Assembly (NCBI RefSeq): GCF_003443675.1
Contig: NZ_CP031963.1
Location: 1,325,501-1,389,500, forward strand
Length of the DNA stretch: 64,000 nt
Source of the DNA: Aquimarina sp. BL5
GTDB lineage: Bacteria > Bacteroidota > Bacteroidia > Flavobacteriales > Flavobacteriaceae
Direction of reading: 5' to 3'
The notes beneath the pieces are model-generated. The model worked only from the letters and a program-made list of their open reading frames with translations, searched no databases and was not told the origin of the DNA. Positions 54,276 through 62,061 of the stretch are shown here, piece after piece; the stretch's first letter is position 1; every line of letters begins with the position of its first letter. Position numbers and translations under genes: made by a program.

Positions 54276-57200
54276 TTATTTCTTCATGATTCTTTTAGTG
54301 AATAAACCATTTTCAGAATATATGGTCATCAAATACACTCCTGATTCCATCGAAGAAATATCGATTATATGAATTCCAGTAGTTGATTTTAAAGATTTAG
54401 AAAGAACCATCTTACCCTGAATATCAAAGATCTCTGCTTTCTCTAGGCTTAAAATTGTATCAGCATTAATAGTAATACTATTTGTTGCCGGAATTGGATA
54501 CAGGCGTAAACCACTTGCTAATACCTCATCCTCAATTCCTAATACATCATCAAAAACAATACTGAATTGAGAAGCAGCAACATTTCCTGTCATTCCAGCA
54601 TCCATAGCAACATTAGCATTTATATCTACTGTTACCACACCTGACGCAGTTGGAATGATATCCACTGTATATACAGCACCAGTTCCAGTAAAATTAGATG
54701 CTGCTCCATTTCCTACAGTGATATCAGTTTCTTCAAAACCAGTTACAGCTCCTGAAAAAGTAATTGTTACTGGTATTGGATTTGCTCCGGTAGTACCAAC
54801 TTCAGTAGAAGTAATAGCAACAGTCTGTCCAGTAATATCCGCTGATAAAGTAGGTTGTGTTAATGTATAATTCCCAGAATCGGCACCAGAGATAATATAC
54901 CCAGTAGTTGTAATAGCAATTCCTGTACCTCCATTTGGAGAAGCGAAAGTAAAGACTGGTGATCCGCCTAAGGTAACATCATCACCTACCTCAACTCCGG
55001 AGAGTACTGCGGTTCCACTTGCAGTAGCTGCAGTAGTTCCATCATATATCTTATCATCTCCAGTAATTCCTGTAATTGTTAATTCCTTAGCTGTAATATC
55101 TGCCGATAAGGTTGGTTGAGTCATCGTATAGTTTCCTGAATCCGTTCCACTGATCGTGTACCCTGTCGTAGTAATAGTAATTCCTGTACCTACATTCGCA
55201 CTAGCAAATGTAAATACCGGACTTCCTCCTAAACTAACATCATCCGCTCCAACGATTCCTGAAAGCATTGCTGTTCCCGTAGCCGATGCTGATGTAGTAC
55301 GATCATATACCTTATCATCGCCTGTAAGGCCCGTAATGGTTAAACTAGTTGCAGTAATATCTGCCGATAAAGTCGGTTGTGTAAGTGTATAATTGCCTGA
55401 ATCCGTTCCACTAATTGTATAACCCGAAGTATTGATCGTAATTCCTGTACCTACATTGGCACTTGCAAATGTAAAGACTGGTGCTCCGCCTAAAGTAACA
55501 TCATCCGCTCCAACGATTCCTGAAAGCATTGCTGTTCCCGTAGCCGATGCTGATGTAGTACCATTATATACCTTATCATCTCCTGTAAGCCCCGTAATGG
55601 TTAAACTAGTTGCAGTAATATCTGCGGATAAGGTAGGTTGCGTTAAACTATAGTTTCCTGAATCAGTTCCACTGATCGTATACCCTGTCGTAGTAATAGT
55701 GATTCCTGTACCTACATTCACACTAGCAAATGTAAAAACCGGACTTCCTCCTAAACTAACATTATCCGCTCCAACGATTCCTGAAAGCATTGCTGTTCCC
55801 GTAGCCGATGCTGATGTAGTACCATCATATACCTTATCATCGCCTGTAAGGCCCGTAATGGTTAAACTAGTTGCAGTAATATCTGCCGATAAAGTCGGTT
55901 GTGTAAATGTATAATTACCTGAATCCGTTCCACTAATTGTATAACCCGAAGTATTGATCGTAATTCCTGTACCTACATTGGCGCTTGCAAAGGTAAATAT
56001 CGGTGAACCTCCTAAAGTAACATCATCTGCTCCAACGATTCCTGAAAGCATTGCTGTTCCCGTAGCCGACGATGATGTAGTACCATCATATACCTTATCA
56101 TCGCCTGTAAGACCTGTAATGGTTAAACTAGCTACTGTAATATCTCCTGATAATGTCGGTTGAATCAAATTATACTTTCCTGCATCGGCACCACTTAGTG
56201 TATATCCCGAAGTGGTGATCGTGATTCCTGTTCCTACATCCGCAGATGCAAAAGTAAAAACTGGTGATCCACTTAAAGTCACATCATCTCCTCCTATTAC
56301 TCCAGATAAAACTGCTGTTCCAGTTGCACCTGCTGCTGTCGTTCCATCATATGTTTTGTTATCTCCTGTTAAACTAGTTATAGTTAAGGTTGTTCCAGTA
56401 ATATCAGCTGATAAAGTAGGTTGAGTCAATGTATAGTTTCCTGAATCGGTTCCTGAAATTGTGTAACCTGTTGTATTGATTGTGATGCCTGTGCCTACAT
56501 CTGCAGATGCAAATGTGAACACTGGTGATCCTCCAAGAACTACATCATCAACTCCTACTATGCCTTGTAAACTTGCCGTTCCTGTGGCCGTCGCTGCAGT
56601 TGTTCCATCGTATGGTTTATCGTCTCCTGTTAAACCTGTAATGGTTAGCTCTTTGGCAGTAATATCTGCCGATAAAGTGGATTGTGTAAGTGTATAGTTT
56701 CCTGAATCCGTTCCACTAATAGTATAACCGCTGGTATTGATCGTAATTCCTGTACCTACATTGGCACTTGCAAAGGTAAAGACCGGTGAACCTCCTAAAC
56801 TAACATCATCTCCGGCTTCTACTCCAGAAAGTGAAGCAGTACCCGTGGCCGATCCTGCTGTAGTATCATCATATACCTTATCAACTCCTGTAAGTCCTAT
56901 AATCGTTAAATTTTTTGCAGTGATATCTGCGGCTAAAGTCGGTTGTGTAAGTGTATAGTTTCCTGAATCCGTTCCACTAATAGTATAACCGCTGGTATTT
57001 ATCGTAATTCCTGTACCTACATTGGCACTTGCAAAGGTAAAGACCGGTGAACCTCCTAAACTAACATCATCTCCGGCTTCTACTCCAGAAAGTGAAGCAG
57101 TACCCGTGGCCGATCCTGCTGTAGTATCATCATACTCCTTATCAACTCCTGTAAGTCCTATAATCGTTAAATTTTTTGCAGTGATATCTGCGGCTAAAGT

Positions 57201-58841
57201 GGATTGTGTAAGTGTATAGTTTCCTGAATCCGTTCCACTAATAGTATAACCGCTGGTATTTATCGTAATTCCTGTACCTACATTGGCACTTGCAAAGGTA
57301 AAAACCGGTGAACCTCCTAAACTAACATCATCTCCGGCTTCTACTCCAGAAAGTGAAGCAGTTCCTGTGGCCGATCCTGCCGTAGTATCATCATACTCCT
57401 TATCAACTCCTGTAAGTCCTATAATCGTTAAATTTTTTGCAGTGATATCTGCGGCTAAAGTGGGTTGTGTAAGTGTATATTTCCCTGCATCTGTTCCTGA
57501 AATGGTATATCCTGTAGTATTAACGGTAATTCCCGTTCCTACATTTGCGGATGCAAAAGTAAATACCGGTGATCCACCTAAAGTGACATCATCACCTCCA
57601 ATAACTCCAGAAAGTGAAGCGGTCCCTGTGGCCGATGCTACAGTAGTATCATCATACTCCTTATCAACTCCTGTTAGTCCTGGGATTGTTAATATTGCAG
57701 TAGCTGTTGCGTCATTTGCACTTAAACCTGTAGTTTCATAGGTTTCTGTTCCTGAACAATCATTGTAAGCATAGATTTGGAAAAAATAAGTCGTTCCCGG
57801 ATCTAAACCTGTAACTGTAACCGTGGGTGATGCAGAAGTTCCAAAATATATTGGCTGTTGTCCTGCATCATTCCAACTAAGGTCAGCTACTGGCTCATCT
57901 CCATCACTTGGTGTTGTAAAACTATTGGTACTGTTGATATACACTGCATATCCATCAGCTCCTCCTGCTGGTGCTGTATAACTATTTAGTATCAAGGTTG
58001 AACTTGTCTCTGTTCCAAAAATAGCACTTGTAGCTTGCGCTGTTGGCGCAGCACAGGTGACAACTAAATAATTACAATCTGGGGCTTGATAATTTTCACT
58101 ATTAATTCCAACAACAAAATTACTAATCGTAAATAAGGATTCTCGCAAATTAGAAACTGTACTAATATCACCCAAAGCACAGTTAAATTGATAGTTATCA
58201 TCTGCACTTCCGTTTTGCATGGCTGTATTAGCTCCAATTGATAAGCCTGTTGGGATTGCAGAAGTAGTCGTACTAGTTGCTTCAGTAAATCCTGTTGTTC
58301 CAATAAAAATTGCTGCAATATAGGTCGTTGGTGAACCTACTGTTCCTGTATATGCTATTATGGATTCTCCATTACTTGACATAGAAAAGCTACCGGTTTC
58401 TGTTGTTGTTCCTGTTTCTATACCTCCTACAGTAGAAGTTCCTGTAGTGTTCGAATTTCTGGGTAATAAAATAGACACTTCCGCCCCTGCAGGAAGCGAT
58501 CCTGTATAGGTCCAAGTAACCGTTCCTTCTGCTCCCAATAATGTCCCAGTACCACTATTAAATCCATCATCGGTAAAATGAATGGTCGTAGTACCCGAAA
58601 TATCAGTTAACAATACAAAACTAAACTCATCATTACCATCGGTATTAAATGATGAAAAACCAAGATCGCCCACTCCTAAAGAAGTAAAAGCTTCTGCTGT
58701 ATTTGTTTTCGAGTCTTTTTCTAATACTTCTTTTTTATCATCTGCCAGTTTTGAATCAATGGTTTCTGATACCATTGAAAATGATTGAAAAGAAAATAAC
58801 ACAAAAAAGATAAGATGTAACAATAGGTAGTTTTTATTCAT
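54276..58841 (-). CDS. Large T9SS-secreted surface protein with eleven YDG-type repeats
   Basis: The 1521-residue protein has a signal peptide, an N-terminal beta domain (about 50-260; DEFSFVLLTDISGTTTIHFTDDGFN), a fibronectin III-like domain (about 262-375; PTVTVTGLDPGTTYFFQIYAYN) and eleven tandem repeats of about 87 residues (384-1340). Each has LTGxDKxYDGTT, FTFASANVGTGI, GYTISGTDSGNY and SADITA, matching YDG-type bacterial repeat domains. An Ig-like domain follows (VTITFSGAVTGFEETDITV) and a T9SS sorting domain ends the protein (LYPIPATNSITI ... GVYLMTIYSENGLFTKRIMKK). It is likely a filamentous adhesin or matrix protein on the cell surface. The repeated DNA may make repeat number variable. 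Confidence 0.92.
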   Translation of the reverse strand: MNKNYLLLHLIFFVLFSFQSFSMVSETIDSKLADDKKEVLEKDSKTNTAEAFTSLGVGDLGFSSFNTDGNDEFSFVLLTDISGTTTIHFTDDGFNSGTGTLLGAEGTVTWTYTGSLPAGAEVSILLPRNSNTTGTSTVGGIETGTTTETGSFSMSSNGESIIAYTGTVGSPTTYIAAIFIGTTGFTEATSTTTSAIPTGLSIGANTAMQNGSADDNYQFNCALGDISTVSNLRESLFTISNFVVGINSENYQAPDCNYLVVTCAAPTAQATSAIFGTETSSTLILNSYTAPAGGADGYAVYINSTNSFTTPSDGDEPVADLSWNDAGQQPIYFGTSASPTVTVTGLDPGTTYFFQIYAYNDCSGTETYETTGLSANDATATAILTIPGLTGVDKEYDDTTVASATGTASLSGVIGGDDVTLGGSPVFTFASANVGTGITVNTTGYTISGTDAGKYTLTQPTLAADITAKNLTIIGLTGVDKEYDDTTAGSATGTASLSGVEAGDDVSLGGSPVFTFASANVGTGITINTSGYTISGTDSGNYTLTQSTLAADITAKNLTIIGLTGVDKEYDDTTAGSATGTASLSGVEAGDDVSLGGSPVFTFASANVGTGITINTSGYTISGTDSGNYTLTQPTLAADITAKNLTIIGLTGVDKVYDDTTAGSATGTASLSGVEAGDDVSLGGSPVFTFASANVGTGITINTSGYTISGTDSGNYTLTQSTLSADITAKELTITGLTGDDKPYDGTTAATATGTASLQGIVGVDDVVLGGSPVFTFASADVGTGITINTTGYTISGTDSGNYTLTQPTLSADITGTTLTITSLTGDNKTYDGTTAAGATGTAVLSGVIGGDDVTLSGSPVFTFASADVGTGITITTSGYTLSGADAGKYNLIQPTLSGDITVASLTITGLTGDDKVYDGTTSSSATGTAMLSGIVGADDVTLGGSPIFTFASANVGTGITINTSGYTISGTDSGNYTFTQPTLSADITATSLTITGLTGDDKVYDGTTSASATGTAMLSGIVGADNVSLGGSPVFTFASVNVGTGITITTTGYTISGTDSGNYSLTQPTLSADITATSLTITGLTGDDKVYNGTTSASATGTAMLSGIVGADDVTLGGAPVFTFASANVGTGITINTSGYTISGTDSGNYTLTQPTLSADITATSLTITGLTGDDKVYDRTTSASATGTAMLSGIVGADDVSLGGSPVFTFASANVGTGITITTTGYTISGTDSGNYTMTQPTLSADITAKELTITGITGDDKIYDGTTAATASGTAVLSGVEVGDDVTLGGSPVFTFASPNGGTGIAITTTGYIISGADSGNYTLTQPTLSADITGQTVAITSTEVGTTGANPIPVTITFSGAVTGFEETDITVGNGAASNFTGTGAVYTVDIIPTASGVVTVDINANVAMDAGMTGNVAASQFSIVFDDVLGIEDEVLASGLRLYPIPATNSITINADTILSLEKAEIFDIQGKMVLSKSLKSTTGIHIIDISSMESGVYLMTIYSENGLFTKRIMKK
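54822..57692 (-). repeat. Eleven tandem 261-bp repeats inside the surface protein gene
   Basis: Repeats of 261 bp (87 codons) run head to tail. Units 2, 3 and 4 (about 56.65-57.43 kb) are nearly the same in DNA, while units 1, 5, 6 and 11 are more diverged. This pattern suggests recent expansion in the 56.6-57.4 kb part. Confidence 0.88.
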
Positions 58842-58968
58842 AATAGGTAAGATTTCGTTTATTAATTTTTAAAAGACTTTCCAAGATACTAAAAACAAAC
58901 TTAAAACCCGATAAAACTAATAAAAACGTCGATAAACAGGTATTTACACCTATTAAAATGTAAAACTA

Positions 58969-59475
58969 CTAAGGGTATTCCGCAATGGAACTCAAGGTTT
59001 CCTCCATAAACCTATGCAATGCATGCATTTCTTTTTTACCGGCTTCTCTACCTAATCGACCTGCAAAATACAATACAAACCAGGTGATAAAAAGAAAGAC
59101 CATCGTAATAATGGCGTATAGATAATCATCTCCTAAACTCATATTAACGTACATCCAAATACCAGATCCTATAAATGCTGTAACAACTATAAAATGTGCA
59201 AACATAAAAAATGTCCAAACCGTTGGACTTGGACCAAAAAGTCCTTTGAGTTTTGGTTGTTCATCTACATCATAAATTTCTAAATGCAATTGCGGAGACC
59301 AAAAATGTTGGTCTTTTTTAGGAATTCTTATAAAAACATGATGATCGATACGACTTATCTTAAAATCTTTACATGTCTTCCCTCTTTCAGCGAAAGCATT
59401 CAACGTTTTTTCTGAAGGCACATCCAAATCCTGAAAAAACCGAGGCCGTAACACAATGTCCTTTGCAATATCCAT
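58969..59475 (-). CDS. Hypothetical membrane protein
   Basis: The 168-residue protein has a soluble N-terminal half (about 1-85; FAERGKTCKDFKISRIDHHVFIRIP then SPQLHLEIYDVDEQ) and two membrane helices (WTFFMFAHFIVVTAFIGSGIWMY without a break and then YAIITMVFLFITWFVLYFAG), followed by a basic tail (GREAGKKEMHALHRFMEE). No family was recognised. It has no neighbours in the same operon. An inner-membrane location is the only firm statement. Confidence 0.65.
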   Translation of the reverse strand: MDIAKDIVLRPRFFQDLDVPSEKTLNAFAERGKTCKDFKISRIDHHVFIRIPKKDQHFWSPQLHLEIYDVDEQPKLKGLFGPSPTVWTFFMFAHFIVVTAFIGSGIWMYVNMSLGDDYLYAIITMVFLFITWFVLYFAGRLGREAGKKEMHALHRFMEETLSSIAEYP

Positions 59476-59941
59476 AGATAAGAGTTAAACATCAATGTTA
59501 CTATATTTCTAAATCTTTATTACTGACTTTTATCAGTTTTGATCATATTCATGATTTTAGCTACTCTTTTCCCAACTTACGTACCAGTTACAAGTATCCC
59601 ATACATAGTCAAAAGAAGATATATTACATAATTTGATTCAAAAGAAGTTTCAACTATAAAAAAATCTCAATGTCTTTACCATTACGTCGAGTGAATTACA
59701 TTCAAATTTGAGTATTTATTACTCGATTTCGAGTGTTTTTTGTTCAATTTTGAGTGTTTTTCATTCAAAGTTGAGTGTTTTTCATTCAAAGTTGAATGTT
59801 TTTTACTCAACATCGAGTCTTTTTTATTCAAGTTAAAGTGAATTTTATTCATAAAAAAACCAAAAAGACTCCACAAAGAATATTTTTGGTTATTATCACT
59901 GGATTTTGTTCTTCAAAAAGGTTTTTTATAGAAAATTGTTG
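59476..59941. other. Intergenic region with a minisatellite
   Basis: This 466-bp region between the membrane protein gene and the ccsA fragment holds the 21-bp repeat array listed next, and otherwise AT-rich DNA without a convincing gene. A 64-codon minus-strand frame (59682-59876) is produced by the repeat itself. Confidence 0.5.
59690..59857. repeat. Eight imperfect 21-bp tandem repeats
   Basis: Unit consensus GAGTGTTTTTCATTCAAAGTT, eight copies in 168 bp; the two central copies are identical and the outer ones are more worn. As 21 is divisible by 3 all frames stay open. The minus strand reads a heptapeptide, LNEKHST, in the frame 59682-59876 (64 codons starting MWSLFGFF). I regard this frame as probably not a real gene. 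Confidence 0.8.
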
Positions 59942-60163
59942 TTATAAATCTTCATAAATCGATTTTGTACTGGTAACTCCTTTTTTATTTCTGAAATACG
60001 CTGTTATTGCAATAAGTATCATCAATAATGCTACTACATAAACAAAAGTAGGAATAGGTATTGGATCTCCTGCTGCGTAACTATGAAGCCCTGATAAATA
60101 ATAATTTACTCCAAAAGAAGTCATAATAATCGACCAAAAAGCAAATGTACTGGCTACATTCAA
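59942..60163 (-). pseudogene. ccsA: 3' fragment of a CcsA/ResB-type cytochrome c biogenesis gene
   Basis: The 73 codons (MNVASTFAFWSIIMTSFGVNYYLSG is a single run in the product; the key part is GVNYYLSGLHSYAAGDP) match the C-terminal end of Bacteroidota CcsA-type cytochrome c assembly proteins, with two membrane helices and a basic tail. The family protein is many times longer. The match continues upstream for five codons (DRYVL) to an in-frame stop, so the piece begins abruptly. It is an orphan fragment of a gene that presumably has a full copy elsewhere. Confidence 0.65.
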
Positions 60164-60285
60164 TACGTATCGGTCTTACAACTGCAAAGGATGAATCCAT
60201 TTTTAAAGTCACACATAAATTATTCTAAATCATGACTAATTTAAATTTTATTTTTAATATTCAATTCATTATACTGTTATCAATA

Positions 60286-60906
60286 TTACTTTTTATACCG
60301 AACGTTTTCATCATCGAGTCCATAACAAAGTGCTGCTTTTTTTAACCCAAAAATTCTGCCATTCTTTGCTTCGTAATTTGCATATAAAGCACCATTTTTT
60401 CTAAATGCTTGTTGTATACCTTCTTCTTTTCCATTGTTCATGTTCAGCTTTTTAAAAAGTTCACCAGTTGGATACCATTTCTTTTGCGCTCCATGAGGTT
60501 TACCATTATGATAATTGAGCTGCGCAATTAGGATATGTGCTGAATCTGAAGACCATATTTTTTTTTCTCCATGTAATTTTCCTTTGTGATAATCTGCAAC
60601 ATTTTTAAAATGTCCATCAGGATGCCATTGGACAAACTTGTTTTGCTTTTTTCCATGCAAGATTCCGAATTTTTCCTTTAAATTATTATCTGGATAATAA
60701 CTTACAGCGAACCCAGAATAAAGTTGATCGTTTAAAGTCCATACCGATGTTTTACGATCATAATGCAAAACTGATTTTACTACTATTGTTTCTGGCACGT
60801 TTAACAAGAGATCTACATGATCGTTTACCAATGATTTTTCTTTTTGTTCAGAACAACCAATGAATAGAATGCACACAAACGAAAGCTTCCAAAATATTAT
60901 TTTCAT
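60286..60906 (-). CDS. YwqK/MORN-repeat-type lipoprotein
   Basis: I start at 60906 because MKIIFWKLSFVCILFIGC is a lipoprotein signal with its lipid Cys at residue 18. A frame to 60993 would hide it. The 206-residue product then has repeated motifs with G(K/L)xxGxxxxWxxxG, for example ADYHKGKLHGEKKIW, LNYHNGKPHGAQKKWYPTGEL and MNNGKEEGIQQAFRKNGAL, as in YwqK/MORN-type families. The name antitoxin given to YwqK relatives is not supported here. It lies 99 bp after the YHYH gene in the same direction, so co-expression is likely. Confidence 0.8.
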   Translation of the reverse strand: MKIIFWKLSFVCILFIGCSEQKEKSLVNDHVDLLLNVPETIVVKSVLHYDRKTSVWTLNDQLYSGFAVSYYPDNNLKEKFGILHGKKQNKFVQWHPDGHFKNVADYHKGKLHGEKKIWSSDSAHILIAQLNYHNGKPHGAQKKWYPTGELFKKLNMNNGKEEGIQQAFRKNGALYANYEAKNGRIFGLKKAALCYGLDDENVRYKK

Positions 60907-61005
60907 TGTCGTGATTTTAATTTCAGTAATTAGTCTAGAAAGAAACCATCCAAAATCAGAAGAAAATGAGAATGGTGGTTTCTTTTCAATCATCTTATAA
61001 ATTAT

Positions 61006-61782
61006 CTACATAATACTATTAGGAGTACCTTGTAAATCCACAGCAAAAAGAGCTATTATATTCCCTAAATAAAGTTCATTAATGATATGATAATGATAAA
61101 ATTCTTCACCTTCGCTGTGTTGTGTTACTCCATAATGCCCTCCTGATTCATCTAAATCCGTAGGATACGAGCCATCTATTTCTCTTCTTCCATAAATTAA
61201 AAAACCATCTGCCATGATTCCTACCAATTTTTCATCATCATGAGAAAGTGTTGTATTTTCTGGAACATCAGAAGACTCTACATGGTAGTGATAACCCGAA
61301 GGTCCGTTATGAGCTCCCGCATAATCAAACGTTTCTACAATCATTTCTTCGATTGGTCTATTGTCTCCTTCTTGATCATTAAAAATTGGTACTCCAGTTA
61401 CAGAAATACCAATAGGACCTAGCCCTGTCGCCGTGCTTGTAGCGGCTATTTCTGGTGAAGCAGGAACGGTAACGGTAAGACTGCGATCACCACCAATGCG
61501 ACCAGGAGTCAAACGAGTAGCCACTACAGGATCAATATATAAAGGTTCCGTCTCCTCCCAATATGGAGACGTGTGATTAGGCAAACCATTAGATTCAATA
61601 GTAATTTCATCACCGTCAAAAGAAACGGTGACAGCATCAGCATTAAATTCATCAAACGCAGCTAATGGTGTACTGACTTCTGTAGATGGATCCCCTGGAT
61701 CGTTGTTCCCATCATCCTTACAAGATGAAATTAAAATAATCGCGACTAAAACGAGTAAACCTGTGAATTTTGAGTTTTTCAT
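61006..61782 (-). CDS. YHYH-domain lipoprotein
   Basis: The start at 61782 (MKNSKFTGLLVLVAIILISSC) gives a lipoprotein signal; an ATG eight codons upstream is less likely. The 258-residue product carries the YHYH family marks: GPSGYHYHVESS, FDYAGAHN, GIMADGFLIYGRREIDGSYPTDLDESGGHYG and FYHYHII. The many His and Asp residues suggest metal binding. YHYH proteins are secreted or anchored in many marine bacteria and have no agreed function. It is upstream of the YwqK-like gene in an apparent two-gene operon. Confidence 0.85.
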   Translation of the reverse strand: MKNSKFTGLLVLVAIILISSCKDDGNNDPGDPSTEVSTPLAAFDEFNADAVTVSFDGDEITIESNGLPNHTSPYWEETEPLYIDPVVATRLTPGRIGGDRSLTVTVPASPEIAATSTATGLGPIGISVTGVPIFNDQEGDNRPIEEMIVETFDYAGAHNGPSGYHYHVESSDVPENTTLSHDDEKLVGIMADGFLIYGRREIDGSYPTDLDESGGHYGVTQHSEGEEFYHYHIINELYLGNIIALFAVDLQGTPNSIM

Positions 61783-62061
61783 GTTATTAAGTTTAAATTT
61801 AGACATAAGTGTGTGCTATACTTAGACTTAACTATTTAAAAAAGGTTTAATCTAGATGTAGAATTTAATAACTCTATCAGTGTTAATGAATTTGAAATAT
61901 AGAAAATAATCCGACGGATGTGTTGGAATTAAACCTCGAAACTATATCGTCTCATCGAGTATCTTTCTGAAAAACCTTTATTTTTTCTTCATCATAGATG
62001 ACTAAATTTTTAGAATCATTAATGATTTTATATTCTTCAATAAAATTTTAGAAATTAGAGA

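Noticed and set aside
54655..58788. Series of plus-strand open frames opposite the YDG-repeat gene
   Set aside because: They repeat with the 261-bp period of the minus-strand gene and have no family features; they are shadows of the repeats.
59682..59876. 64-residue LNEKHST-repeat protein
   Set aside because: The frame is a by-product of the 21-bp repeat; a real gene is not excluded but not supported.
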